A DNA stretch of 64,000 nt from Hippasteria phrygiana (taxonomy: Eukaryota; Echinodermata; Asteroidea; Valvatida; Goniasteridae), in NCBI GenBank assembly GCA_037893225.1, contig JAZGUH010000327.1, positions 1,426,001-1,490,000 on the forward strand, in the 5' to 3' direction. The position numbers and the translations under genes are program-made. Below, in pieces: positions 9,404 through 20,690 of this stretch. Numbering within the stretch: position 1 is the first letter of the stretch; every line of letters begins with the position of its first letter. The notes beneath the pieces are model-generated. The model did not search any database and was not told where the DNA came from. It was given only the letters and a program-made list of their open reading frames with translations.

Positions 9404-9988
9404 ATGGCTTCGTCTGCGGTTACCAAAACTAAAGCCGTGTCTACTCTTCAAATGATCAAGGTGGCAATCGCGTCCCTTGGTGGCAAAGGCGGCTGCTCCT
9501 CTCAAGCCATTAAGAAGTATCTCGCGGATAATTTCAATGTAGATCTCCAAACGAAGGCCGGAACCATCCGCAACGCTTTCAACTCCGGCGTGGACAAGGG
9601 TCAGCTCATTCGCACCAAGGGTAAGGGAGCCGCCGGTTCCTTCAAGCTGGACACAGCCAAGGAAAAGGCCGACGCCAAGGCAGCCAAGGAGAAAGAGAGA
9701 AGCAAGGCCAAGAAGGAGAAGGAACGGCTCAAGCAAACTGAACTCAAGGCCAAGAAAGCCGAAAAGACCAAGAGAGCCCGGCTGGAGAAGACCAAGAAAC
9801 CCGTAGCCAAGAAGTTGCTCAAGAAATCCGGCAAGAAAACTCCCTCCAAGCCAGCTAAGCCGTCAACCAAGAAACCCGTTTCCAAGTCCACCAAGACAGC
9901 CGTCAAGCCTACAAAAGCTAAACTGGCCAAGAAGACAGCCACCAAGAACACCTCGACTAACTCAAAGAAGACGTCATCCAAGAAATAG
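9404..9988 (+). CDS. H1: Linker histone H1, unit 5
   Basis: Reference protein of 194 residues; unit of 2128 bp, apparently identical to units 4 and 6. Confidence 0.97.
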   Translation: MASSAVTKTKAVSTLQMIKVAIASLGGKGGCSSQAIKKYLADNFNVDLQTKAGTIRNAFNSGVDKGQLIRTKGKGAAGSFKLDTAKEKADAKAAKEKERSKAKKEKERLKQTELKAKKAEKTKRARLEKTKKPVAKKLLKKSGKKTPSKPAKPSTKKPVSKSTKTAVKPTKAKLAKKTATKNTSTNSKKTSSKK

Positions 9989-10021
9989 CCGTTCTTCAGA
10001 GAAAACTACTACAAAACAAAC

Positions 10022-10056
10022 GGCTCTATTCAGAGCCACCACATTTACAAAAGAGA
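10022..10056 (+). terminator. Histone 3' stem-loop and downstream element, unit 5
   Basis: Same sequence as unit 1. Confidence 0.9.
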
Positions 10057-11331
10057 TATTTTCTTATCCAGTTGCCATCTTAAGATCCACTTTATCAATT
10101 CCCCTGCAAAACAAGGGAATACCTTGAATCGTCACGAAAATAATAATGGGCTAATCAAAGGATACATTATATAATTCAATGGAATTCATGTCAGTCAGGC
10201 AAACATGTCAGTAAGCAATTTTTTTAAGCAAAAGAAATCAAAACCCCAAATAGCCACCAATAGATCAATGATTTCTACGTTGTAGGAAAGAGAATTGGAA
10301 ATTTGTCAAACTCACTTTACACGGTCTTTCGTTGAAATTTTTGGTTAGCAAATCTGAATATTTGGCACACTTTTAGGACATGTACAAGAGAGCATGACTC
10401 ACACGATTCAAAGGGCCTGTTCGAGTTGACGGACGCACAATTGTTTTCCCTGGTAATTTTCCATAAATATTTTTCAACCAAACAATCAGTAGCCATGTTT
10501 TTGGCATGACAGAGGAGAGCGCAGCCGAAAGGCAATACAATCTGACACCTTACAATTTGTCAAATTCAAGCCGGATTTTGTGTGCGCTATGCCAACAACT
10601 TTAACAGTCAGTCTGGTACCTGGTTAACAATTCATGTCATCTGACGAAGGAGCCGCACGAAAACTGTAGCTATATTTCGGGGCCTTTGCAGTGGTTTGAC
10701 ATAAAATTTCCCTCTTTTATTCATTAGACTCTGCCTGCCCTCAAAAATATATAATAGAACGCCACCACCACCACCACCAACAACAATACCAACAACAACA
10801 ACAAAACAATAAACAAGAAAAACAGTAGCCACGAGTAGTAATTATTGTAGTTTTGTTTTTTCCCAATTTATATCAAAGCCGATAAAGCCCCATTGTATGT
10901 TATATGTATTGATATATAGGCGTTCGGTAAAGCCTACGGAAAGCGGTGCCAAATAGAAACTAGATTGAACCAGCCAGTAAGTGATTTGTAATTAATTATC
11001 AGCAAGTAATTACGTTTTGAAAGAAAAAGAAATCAAAAACTCAAATGTAATTTCTTGATTTCCTTAATTGTACGGCTCCAAAAGCAAATTATGTGTGTTT
11101 TCCCTTGATTTTTCTTTGTTGTTATTTGTTCCAAATTATTTTGAGAGCAGGCAAAATACATTCCGCAGAAAATGTTGTGCCTATTCAGCCTTTAAGATCA
11201 GGCAATGGCGTTGTTAACTCTTTAGAATCTCATACTATTGGAAAGACAAAATCATGCACAAGCAATCTGGACCGCTTTCAAAATCTGGGAATGTCCCCTG
11301 CAGAAGCAAAAGGTAAAATAAGCAGGAATAA

Positions 11332-11476
11332 AAACACAAAATATGCGAAAAGTTCCAAAATCGTGCAGCGCACAAGTGCACGTTGTGTTTCGGTTGATTG
11401 GGCAGCATGAATGGGTACGCAAACTTCGCAGGGCCGCAATGGCTCTTATAGGGGCACCCACTGCTTTCAGTTAGCA
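11332..11476 (+). promoter_or_regulatory. H1 gene promoter, unit 6
   Basis: Unchanged set of elements. Confidence 0.65.
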
Positions 11477-11531
11477 TTATTAGTTTGGCTTGTCACTACG
11501 GTTCAACTTGCTGGAGAAATTCAGACCAACT

Positions 11532-12116
11532 ATGGCTTCGTCTGCGGTTACCAAAACTAAAGCCGTGTCTACTCTTCAAATGATCAAGGTGGCAATCGCG
11601 TCCCTTGGTGGCAAAGGCGGCTGCTCCTCTCAAGCCATTAAGAAGTATCTCGCGGATAATTTCAATGTAGATCTCCAAACGAAGGCCGGAACCATCCGCA
11701 ACGCTTTCAACTCCGGCGTGGACAAGGGTCAGCTCATTCGCACCAAGGGTAAGGGAGCCGCCGGTTCCTTCAAGCTGGACACAGCCAAGGAAAAGGCCGA
11801 CGCCAAGGCAGCCAAGGAGAAAGAGAGAAGCAAGGCCAAGAAGGAGAAGGAACGGCTCAAGCAAACTGAACTCAAGGCCAAGAAAGCCGAAAAGACCAAG
11901 AGAGCCCGGCTGGAGAAGACCAAGAAACCCGTAGCCAAGAAGTTGCTCAAGAAATCCGGCAAGAAAACTCCCTCCAAGCCAGCTAAGCCGTCAACCAAGA
12001 AACCCGTTTCCAAGTCCACCAAGACAGCCGTCAAGCCTACAAAAGCTAAACTGGCCAAGAAGACAGCCACCAAGAACACCTCGACTAACTCAAAGAAGAC
12101 GTCATCCAAGAAATAG
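11532..12116 (+). CDS. H1: Linker histone H1, unit 6
   Basis: Reference protein of 194 residues; no private change noticed in gene or spacer. Confidence 0.97.
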   Translation: MASSAVTKTKAVSTLQMIKVAIASLGGKGGCSSQAIKKYLADNFNVDLQTKAGTIRNAFNSGVDKGQLIRTKGKGAAGSFKLDTAKEKADAKAAKEKERSKAKKEKERLKQTELKAKKAEKTKRARLEKTKKPVAKKLLKKSGKKTPSKPAKPSTKKPVSKSTKTAVKPTKAKLAKKTATKNTSTNSKKTSSKK

Positions 12117-12149
12117 CCGTTCTTCAGAGAAAACTACTACAAAACAAAC

Positions 12150-12184
12150 GGCTCTATTCAGAGCCACCACATTTACAAAAGAGA
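12150..12184 (+). terminator. Histone 3' stem-loop and downstream element, unit 6
   Basis: Same sequence as unit 1. Confidence 0.9.
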
Positions 12185-13459
12185 TATTTTCTTATCCAGT
12201 TGCCATCTTAAGATCCACTTTATCAATTCCCCTGCAAAACAAGGGAATACCTTGAATCGTCACGAAAATAATAATGGGCTAATCAAAGGATACATTATAT
12301 AATTCAATGGAATTCATGTCAGTCAGGCAAACATGTCAGTAAGCAATTTTTTTAAGCAAAAGAAATCAAAACCCCAAATAGCCACCAATAGATCAATGAT
12401 TTCTACGTTGTAGGAAAGAGAATTGGAAATTTGTCAAACTCACTTTACACGGTCTTTCGTTGAAATTTTTGGTTAGCAAATCTGAATATTTGGCACACTT
12501 TTAGGACATGTACAAGAGAGCATGACTCACACGATTCAAAGGGCCTGTTCGAGTTGACGGACGCACAATTGTTTTCCCTGGTAATTTTCCATAAATATTT
12601 TTCAACCAAACAATCAGTAGCCATGTTTTTGGCATGACAGAGGAGAGCGCAGCCGAAAGGCAATACAATCTGACACCTTACAATTTGTCAAATTCAAGCC
12701 GGATTTTGTGTGCGCTATGCCAACAACTTTAACAGTCAGTCTGGTACCTGGTTAACAATTCATGTCATCTGACGAAGGAGCCGCACGAAAACTGTAGCTA
12801 TATTTCGGGGCCTTTGCAGTGGTTTGACATAAAATTTCCCTCTTTTATTCATTAGACTCTGCCTGCCCTCAAAAATATATAATAGAACGCCACCACCACC
12901 ACCACCAACAACAATACCAACAACAACAACAAAACAATAAACAAGAAAAACAGTAGCCACGAGTAGTAATTATTGTAGTTTTGTTTTTTCCCAATTTATA
13001 TCAAAGCCGATAAAGCCCCATTGTATGTTATATGTATTGATATATAGGCGTTCGGTAAAGCCTACGGAAAGCGGTGCCAAATAGAAACTAGATTGAACCA
13101 GCCAGTAAGTGATTTGTAATTAATTATCAGCAAGTAATTACGTTTTGAAAGAAAAAGAAATCAAAAACTCAAATGTAATTTCTTGATTTCCTTAATTGTA
13201 CGGCTCCAAAAGCAAATTATGTGTGTTTTCCCTTGATTTTTCTTTGTTGTTATTTGTTCCAAATTATTTTGAGAGCAGGCAAAATACATTCCGCAGAAAA
13301 TGTTGTGCCTATTCAGCCTTTAAGATCAGGCAATGGCGTTGTTAACTCTTTAGAATCTCATACTATTGGAAAGACAAAATCATGCACAAGCAATCTGGAC
13401 CGCTTTCAAAATCTGGGAATGTCCCCTGCAGAAGCAAAAGGTAAAATAAGCAGGAATAA

Positions 13460-13604
13460 AAACACAAAATATGCGAAAAGTTCCAAAATCGTGCAGCGCA
13501 CAAGTGCACGTTGTGTTTCGGTTGATTGGGCAGCATGAATGGGTACGCAAACTTCGCAGGGCCGCAATGGCTCTTATAGGGGCACCCACTGCTTTCAGTT
13601 AGCA
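13460..13604 (+). promoter_or_regulatory. H1 gene promoter, unit 7
   Basis: Unchanged set of elements. Confidence 0.65.
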
Positions 13605-13659
13605 TTATTAGTTTGGCTTGTCACTACGGTTCAACTTGCTGGAGAAATTCAGACCAACT

Positions 13660-14244
13660 ATGGCTTCGTCTGCGGTTACCAAAACTAAAGCCGTGTCTAC
13701 TCTTCAAATGATCAAGGTGGCAATCGCGTCCCTTGGTGGCAAAGGCGGCTGCTCCTCTCAAGCCATTAAGAAGTATCTCGCGGATAATTTCAATGTAGAT
13801 CTCCAAACGAAGGCCGGAACCATCCGCAACGCTTTCAACTCCGGCGTGGACAAGGGTCAGCTCATTCGCACCAAGGGTAAGGGAGCCGCCGGTTCCTTCA
13901 AGCTGGACACAGCCAAGGAAAAGGCCGACGCCAAGGCAGCCAAGGAGAAAGAGAGAAGCAAGGCCAAGAAGGAGAAGGAACGGCTCAAGCAAACTGAACT
14001 CAAGGCCAAGAAAGCCGAAAAGACCAAGAGAGCCCGGCTGGAGAAGACCAAGAAACCCGTAGCCAAGAAGTTGCTCAAGAAATCCGGCAAGAAAACTCCC
14101 TCCAAGCCAGCTAAGCCGTCAACCAAGAAACCCGTTTCCAAGTCCACCAAGACAGCCGTCAAGCCTACAAAAGCTAAACCGGCCAAGAAGACAGCCACCA
14201 AGAACACCTCGACTAACTCAAAGAAGACGTCATCCAAGAAATAG
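13660..14244 (+). CDS. H1: Linker histone H1, unit 7 (L174P variant)
   Basis: Full-length H1 with CTG to CCG at codon 174 in the basic tail (AKLAKK becomes AKPAKK). Pro is common in H1 tails, so the change is likely tolerated, and Leu in the other copies may be the derived state. Shared with units 9 and 10 but not unit 8 between them. The 3' spacer has a private A-to-C change near 14623. Confidence 0.96.
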   Translation: MASSAVTKTKAVSTLQMIKVAIASLGGKGGCSSQAIKKYLADNFNVDLQTKAGTIRNAFNSGVDKGQLIRTKGKGAAGSFKLDTAKEKADAKAAKEKERSKAKKEKERLKQTELKAKKAEKTKRARLEKTKKPVAKKLLKKSGKKTPSKPAKPSTKKPVSKSTKTAVKPTKAKPAKKTATKNTSTNSKKTSSKK

Positions 14245-14277
14245 CCGTTCTTCAGAGAAAACTACTACAAAACAAAC

Positions 14278-14312
14278 GGCTCTATTCAGAGCCACCACAT
14301 TTACAAAAGAGA
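14278..14312 (+). terminator. Histone 3' stem-loop and downstream element, unit 7
   Basis: Same sequence as unit 1. Confidence 0.9.
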
Positions 14313-15586
14313 TATTTTCTTATCCAGTTGCCATCTTAAGATCCACTTTATCAATTCCCCTGCAAAACAAGGGAATACCTTGAATCGTCACGAAAATAAT
14401 AATGGGCTAATCAAAGGATACATTATATAATTCAATGGAATTCATGTCAGTCAGGCAAACATGTCAGTAAGCAATTTTTTTAAGCAAAAGAAATCAAAAC
14501 CCCAAATAGCCACCAATAGATCAATGATTTCTACGTTGTAGGAAAGAGAATTGGAAATTTGTCAAACTCACTTTACACGGTCTTTCGTTGAAATTTTTGG
14601 TTAGCAAATCTGAATATTTGGCCCACTTTTAGGACATGTACAAGAGAGCATGACTCACACGATTCAAAGGGCCTGTTCGAGTTGACGGACGCACAATTGT
14701 TTTCCCTGGTAATTTTCCATAAATATTTTTCAACCAAACAATCAGTAGCCATGTTTTTGGCATGACAGAGGAGAGCGCAGCCGAAAGGCAATACAATCTG
14801 ACACCTTACAATTTGTCAAATTCAAGCCGGATTTTGTGTGCGCTATGCCAACAACTTTAACAGTCAGTCTGGTACCTGGTTAACAATTCATGTCATCTGA
14901 CGAAGGAGCCGCACGAAAACTGTAGCTATATTTCGGGGCCTTTGCAGTGGTTTGACATAAAATTTCCCTCTTTTATTCATTAGACTCTGCCTGCCCTCAA
15001 AAATATATAATAGAACGCCACCACCACCACCACCAACAACAATACCAACAACAACAACAAAACAATAAACAAGAAAAACAGTAGCCACGAGTAGTAATTA
15101 TTGTAGTTTTGTTTTTTCCCAATTTATATCAAAGCCGATAAAGCCCCATTGTATGTTATATGTATTGATATATAGGCGTTCGGTAAAGCCTACGGAAAGC
15201 GGTGCCAAATAGAAACTAGATTGAACCAGCCAGTAAGTGATTTGTAATTAATTATCAGCAAGTAATTACGTTTTGAAAGAAAAAGAAATCAAAAACTCAA
15301 ATGTAATTTCTTGATTTCCTTAATTGTACGGCTCCAAAAGCAAATTATGTGTGTTTTCCCTTGATTTTTCTTTGTTGTTATTTGTTCCAAATTATTTTGA
15401 GAGCAGGCAAAATACATTCCGCAGAAAATGTTGTCCTATTCAGCCTTTAAGATCAGGCAATGGCGTTGTTAACTCTTTAGAATCTCATACTATTGGAAAG
15501 ACAAAATCATGCACAAGCAATCTGGACCGCTTTCAAAATCTGGGAATGTCCCCTGCAGAAGCAAAAGGTAAAATAAGCAGGAATAA

Positions 15587-15731
15587 AAACACAAAATATG
15601 CGAAAAGTTCCAAAATCGTGCAGCGCACAAGTGCACGTTGTGTTTCGGTTGATTGGGCAGCATGAATGGGTACGCAAACTTCGCAGGGCCGCAATGGCTC
15701 TTATAGGGGCACCCACTGCTTTCAGTTAGCA
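15587..15731 (+). promoter_or_regulatory. H1 gene promoter, unit 8
   Basis: Unchanged elements. A single G is missing upstream in the spacer near 15434, outside the promoter motifs. Confidence 0.65.
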
Positions 15732-15786
15732 TTATTAGTTTGGCTTGTCACTACGGTTCAACTTGCTGGAGAAATTCAGACCAACT

Positions 15787-16371
15787 ATGGCTTCGTCTGC
15801 GGTTACCAAAACTAAAGCCGTGTCTACTCTTCAAATGATCAAGGTGGCAATCGCGTCCCTTGGTGGCAAAGGCGGCTGCTCCTCTCAAGCCATTAAGAAG
15901 TATCTCGCGGATAATTTCAATGTAGATCTCCAAACGAAGGCCGGAACCATCCGCAACGCTTTCAACTCCGGCGTGGACAAGGGTCAGCTCATTCGCACCA
16001 AGGGTAAGGGAGCCGCCGGTTCCTTCAAGCTGGACACAGCCAAGGAAAAGGCCGACGCCAAGGCAGCCAAGGAGAAAGAGAGAAGCAAGGCCAAGAAGGA
16101 GAAGGAACGGCTCAAGCAAACTGAACTCAAGGCCAAGAAAGCCGAAAAGACCAAGAGAGCCCGGCTGGAGAAGACCAAGAAACCCGTAGCCAAGAAGTTG
16201 CTCAAGAAATCCGGCAAGAAAACTCCCTCCAAGCCAGCTAAGCCGTCAACCAAGAAACCCGTTTCCAAGTCCACCAAGACAGCCGTCAAGCCTACAAAAG
16301 CTAAACTGGCCAAGAAGACAGCCACCAAGAACACCTCGACTAACTCAAAGAAGACGTCATCCAAGAAATAG
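15787..16371 (+). CDS. H1: Linker histone H1, unit 8
   Basis: Reference protein with Leu174, although units 7 and 9 on either side have Pro174. The unit is 2127 bp because of the 1-bp spacer deletion. The 3' spacer has a private T-to-G change near 16885. Confidence 0.97.
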   Translation: MASSAVTKTKAVSTLQMIKVAIASLGGKGGCSSQAIKKYLADNFNVDLQTKAGTIRNAFNSGVDKGQLIRTKGKGAAGSFKLDTAKEKADAKAAKEKERSKAKKEKERLKQTELKAKKAEKTKRARLEKTKKPVAKKLLKKSGKKTPSKPAKPSTKKPVSKSTKTAVKPTKAKLAKKTATKNTSTNSKKTSSKK

Positions 16372-16404
16372 CCGTTCTTCAGAGAAAACTACTACAAAAC
16401 AAAC

Positions 16405-16439
16405 GGCTCTATTCAGAGCCACCACATTTACAAAAGAGA
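16405..16439 (+). terminator. Histone 3' stem-loop and downstream element, unit 8
   Basis: Same sequence as unit 1. Confidence 0.9.
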
Positions 16440-17714
16440 TATTTTCTTATCCAGTTGCCATCTTAAGATCCACTTTATCAATTCCCCTGCAAAACAAGGG
16501 AATACCTTGAATCGTCACGAAAATAATAATGGGCTAATCAAAGGATACATTATATAATTCAATGGAATTCATGTCAGTCAGGCAAACATGTCAGTAAGCA
16601 ATTTTTTTAAGCAAAAGAAATCAAAACCCCAAATAGCCACCAATAGATCAATGATTTCTACGTTGTAGGAAAGAGAATTGGAAATTTGTCAAACTCACTT
16701 TACACGGTCTTTCGTTGAAATTTTTGGTTAGCAAATCTGAATATTTGGCACACTTTTAGGACATGTACAAGAGAGCATGACTCACACGATTCAAAGGGCC
16801 TGTTCGAGTTGACGGACGCACAATTGTTTTCCCTGGTAATTTTCCATAAATATTTTTCAACCAAACAATCAGTAGCCATGTTTTGGGCATGACAGAGGAG
16901 AGCGCAGCCGAAAGGCAATACAATCTGACACCTTACAATTTGTCAAATTCAAGCCGGATTTTGTGTGCGCTATGCCAACAACTTTAACAGTCAGTCTGGT
17001 ACCTGGTTAACAATTCATGTCATCTGACGAAGGAGCCGCACGAAAACTGTAGCTATATTTCGGGGCCTTTGCAGTGGTTTGACATAAAATTTCCCTCTTT
17101 TATTCATTAGACTCTGCCTGCCCTCAAAAATATATAATAGAACGCCACCACCACCACCACCAACAACAATACCAACAACAACAACAAAACAATAAACAAG
17201 AAAAACAGTAGCCACGAGTAGTAATTATTGTAGTTTTGTTTTTTCCCAATTTATATCAAAGCCGATAAAGCCCCATTGTATGTTATATGTATTGATATAT
17301 AGGCGTTCGGTAAAGCCTACGGAAAGCGGTGCCAAATAGAAACTAGATTGAACCAGCCAGTAAGTGATTTGTAATTAATTATCAGCAAGTAATTACGTTT
17401 TGAAAGAAAAAGAAATCAAAAACTCAAATGTAATTTCTTGATTTCCTTAATTGTACGGCTCCAAAAGCAAATTATGTGTGTTTTCCCTTGATTTTTCTTT
17501 GTTGTTATTTGTTCCAAATTATTTTGAGAGCAGGCAAAATACATTCCGCAGAAAATGTTGTGCCTATTCAGCCTTTAAGATCAGGCAATGGCGTTGTTAA
17601 CTCTTTAGAATCTCATACTATTGGAAAGACAAAATCATGCACAAGCAATCTGGACCGCTTTCAAAATCTGGGAATGTGTCCTGCAGAAGCAAAAGTTAAA
17701 ATAAGCAGGAATAA

Positions 17715-17859
17715 AAACACAAAATATGCGAAAAGTTCCAAAATCGTGCAGCGCACAAGTGCACGTTGTGTTTCGGTTGGTTGGGCAGCATGAATGGGTA
17801 CGCAAACTTCGCAGGGCCGCAATGGCTCTTATAGGGGCACCCACTGCTTTCAGTTAGCA
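17715..17859 (+). promoter_or_regulatory. H1 gene promoter, unit 9, CCAAT box mutated
   Basis: Both H1 boxes, the TATA-like element and the initiator are intact. The reverse CCAAT box is GTTGG instead of ATTGG at 17780-17784, i.e. CCAAT has become CCAAC. This should weaken NF-Y binding. Just upstream, two further changes are private to this unit: CCCCTGCAG became GTCCTGCAG, and AAAAGGTAAA became AAAAGTTAAA. Confidence 0.6.
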
Positions 17860-17914
17860 TTATTAGTTTGGCTTGTCACTACGGTTCAACTTGCTGGAGA
17901 AATTTAGACCAACT

Positions 17915-18499
17915 ATGGCTTCGTCTGCGGTTACCAAAACTAAAGCCGTGTCTACTCTTCAAATGATCAGGGTGGCAATCGCGTCCCTTGGTGGCAAAGG
18001 CGGCTGCTCCTCTCAAGCCATTAAGAAGTATCTCGCGGATAATTTCAATGTAGATCTCCAAACGAAGGCCGGAACCATCCGCAACGCTTTCAACTCCGGC
18101 GTGGACAAGGGTCAGCTCATTCGCACCAAGGGTAAGGGAGCCGCCGGTTCCTTCAAGCTGGACACAGCCAAGGAAAAGGCCGACGCAAAGGCAGCCAAGG
18201 AGAAAGAGAGAAGCAAGGCCAAGAAGGAGAAGGAACGGCTCAAGCAAACTGAACTCAAGGCCAAGAAAGCCGAAAAGACCAAGAGAGCCCGGCTGGAGAA
18301 GACCAAGAAACCCGTAGCCAAGAAGTTGCTCAAGAAATCCGGCAAGAAAACTCCCTCCAAGCCAGCTAAGCCGTCAACCAAGAAACCCGTTTCCAAGTCC
18401 ACCAAGACAGCCGTCAAGCCTACAAAAGCTAAACCGGCCAAGAAGACAGCCACCAAGAACACCTCGACTAACTCAAAGAAGACGTCATCCAAGAAATAG
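17915..18499 (+). CDS. H1: Linker histone H1, unit 9 (K19R, L174P; most divergent intact copy)
   Basis: Full-length H1 with AAG to AGG at codon 19 (helix 1, conservative), Pro174, a silent GCC to GCA at codon 91, and a C-to-T change in the 5' UTR. With its mutated CCAAT box it is the most diverged intact copy in the window. K19R and P174 are shared with unit 10. The 3' spacer has a 2-bp deletion near 19020 that shortens the unit to 2126 bp. Confidence 0.95.
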   Translation: MASSAVTKTKAVSTLQMIRVAIASLGGKGGCSSQAIKKYLADNFNVDLQTKAGTIRNAFNSGVDKGQLIRTKGKGAAGSFKLDTAKEKADAKAAKEKERSKAKKEKERLKQTELKAKKAEKTKRARLEKTKKPVAKKLLKKSGKKTPSKPAKPSTKKPVSKSTKTAVKPTKAKPAKKTATKNTSTNSKKTSSKK

Positions 18500-18532
18500 C
18501 CGTTCTTCAGAGAAAACTACTACAAAACAAAC

Positions 18533-18567
18533 GGCTCTATTCAGAGCCACCACATTTACAAAAGAGA
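18533..18567 (+). terminator. Histone 3' stem-loop and downstream element, unit 9
   Basis: Unchanged despite the other changes in this unit. Confidence 0.9.
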
Positions 18568-19837
18568 TATTTTCTTATCCAGTTGCCATCTTAAGATCCA
18601 CTTTATCAATTCCCCTGCAAAACAAGGGAATACCTTGAATCGTCACGAAAATAATAATGGGCTAATCAAAGGATACATTATATAATTCAATGGAATTCAT
18701 GTCAGTCAGGCAAACATGTCAGTAAGCAATTTTTTTAAGCAAAAGAAATCAAAACCCCAAATAGCCACCAATAGATCAATGATTTCTACGTTGTAGGAAA
18801 GAGAATTGGAAATTTGTCAAACTCACTTTACACGGTCTTTCGTTGAAATTTTTGGTTAGCAAATCTGAATATTTGGCACACTTTTAGGACATGTACAAGA
18901 GAGCATGACTCACACGATTCAAAGGGCCTGTTCGAGTTGACGGACGCACAATTGTTTTCCCTGGTAATTTTCCATAAATATTTTTAAACCAAACAATCAG
19001 TAGCCATGTTTTTGGCATGAGAGGAGAGCGCAGCCGAAAGGCAATACAATCTGACACCTTACAATTTGTCAAATTCAAGCCGGATTGTGTTGGCGCTATG
19101 CCAACAACTTTAACAGTCAGTCTGGTACCTGGTTAACAATTCATGTCATCTGACGAAGGAGCCGCACGAAAACTGTAGCTATATTTCGGGGCCTTTGCAG
19201 TGGTTTGACATAAAATTTCCCTCTTTTATTCATTAGACTCTGCCTGCCCTCAAAAATATATAATAAAACGCCACCACCACCACCACCAACAACAATAGCA
19301 ACAACAACAAAACAATAAACAAGAAAAACAGTAGCCACGAGTAGTAATTATTGTAGTTTTGTTTTTTCCCAATTTATATCAAAGCCGATAAAGCCCCATT
19401 GTATGTTATATGTATTGATATATAGGCGTTCGGTAAAGCCTACGGAAAGCGGTGCCAAATAGAAACTAGATTGAACCAGCCAGTAAGTGATTTGTAATTA
19501 ATTATCAGCAAGTAATTACGTTTTGAAAGAAAAAGAAATCAAAAACTCAAATGTAATTTCTTGATTTCCTTAATTGTACGGCTCCAAAAGCAAATTATGT
19601 GTGTTTTCCCTTGATTTTTCTTTGTTGTTATTTGTTCCAAATTATTTTGAGAGCAGGCAAAATACATTCCGCAGAAAATGTTGTGCCTATTCAGCCTTTA
19701 AGATCAGGCAATGGCGTTGTTAACTCTTTAGAATCTCATACTATTGGAAAGACAAAATCATGCACAAGCAATCTGGACCGCTTTCAAAATCTGGGAATGT
19801 CCCCTGCAGAAGCAAAAGGTAAAATAAGCAGGAATAA

Positions 19838-19982
19838 AAACACAAAATATGCGAAAAGTTCCAAAATCGTGCAGCACACAAGTGCACGTTGTGTTTCGGT
19901 TGATTGGGCAGCATGAATGGGTACGCAAACTTCGCAGGGCCGCAATGGCTCTTATAGGGGCACCCACTGCTTTCAGTTAGCA
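19838..19982 (+). promoter_or_regulatory. H1 gene promoter, unit 10
   Basis: H1 boxes, CCAAT, TATA-like and initiator elements intact. A G-to-A change at 19876 breaks the GTGC-AGC-GCAC dyad between the two H1 boxes; private to this unit. Confidence 0.62.
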
Positions 19983-20037
19983 TTATTAGTTTGGCTTGTC
20001 ACTACGGTTCAACTTGCTGGAGAAATTCAGACCAACT

Positions 20038-20622
20038 ATGGCTTCGTCTGCGGTTACCAAAACTAAAGCCGTGTCTACTCTTCAAATGATCAGGGTGGCA
20101 ATCGCGTCCCTTGGTGGCAAAGGCGGCTGCTCCTCTCAAGCCATTAAGAAGTATCTCGCGGATAATTTCAATGTAGATCTCCAAACGAAGGCCGGAACCA
20201 TCCGCAACGCTTTCAACTCCGGCGTGGACAAGGGTCAGCTCATTCGCACCAAGGGTAAGGGAGCCGCCGGTTCCTTCAAGCTGGACACAGCCAAGGAAAA
20301 GGCCGACGCCAAGGCAGCCAAGGAGAAAGAGAGAAGCAAGGCCAAGAAGGAGAAGGAACGGCTCAAGCAAACTGAACTCAAGGCCAAGAAAGCCGAAAAG
20401 ACCAAGAGAGCCCGGCTGGAGAAGACCAAGAAACCCGTAGCCAAGAAGTTGCTCAAGAAATCCGGCAAGAAAACTCCCTCCAAGCCAGCTAAGCCGTCAA
20501 CCAAGAAACCCGTTTCCAAGTCCACCAAGACAGCCGTCAAGCCTACAAAAGCTAAACCGGCCAAGAAGACAGCCACCAAGAACACCTCGACTAACTCAAA
20601 GAAGACGTCATCCAAGAAATAG
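20038..20622 (+). CDS. H1: Linker histone H1, unit 10 (K19R, L174P)
   Basis: Full-length H1 carrying the same two amino-acid changes as unit 9 without its silent change. The preceding microsatellite is shorter and reads AATAGCAAC. The 3' spacer carries the TTTCAGCC variant otherwise seen at the ends of units 1 and 2. Confidence 0.96.
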   Translation: MASSAVTKTKAVSTLQMIRVAIASLGGKGGCSSQAIKKYLADNFNVDLQTKAGTIRNAFNSGVDKGQLIRTKGKGAAGSFKLDTAKEKADAKAAKEKERSKAKKEKERLKQTELKAKKAEKTKRARLEKTKKPVAKKLLKKSGKKTPSKPAKPSTKKPVSKSTKTAVKPTKAKPAKKTATKNTSTNSKKTSSKK

Positions 20623-20655
20623 CCGTTCTTCAGAGAAAACTACTACAAAACAAAC

Positions 20656-20690
20656 GGCTCTATTCAGAGCCACCACATTTACAAAAGAGA
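20656..20690 (+). terminator. Histone 3' stem-loop and downstream element, unit 10
   Basis: Same sequence as unit 1. Confidence 0.9.
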
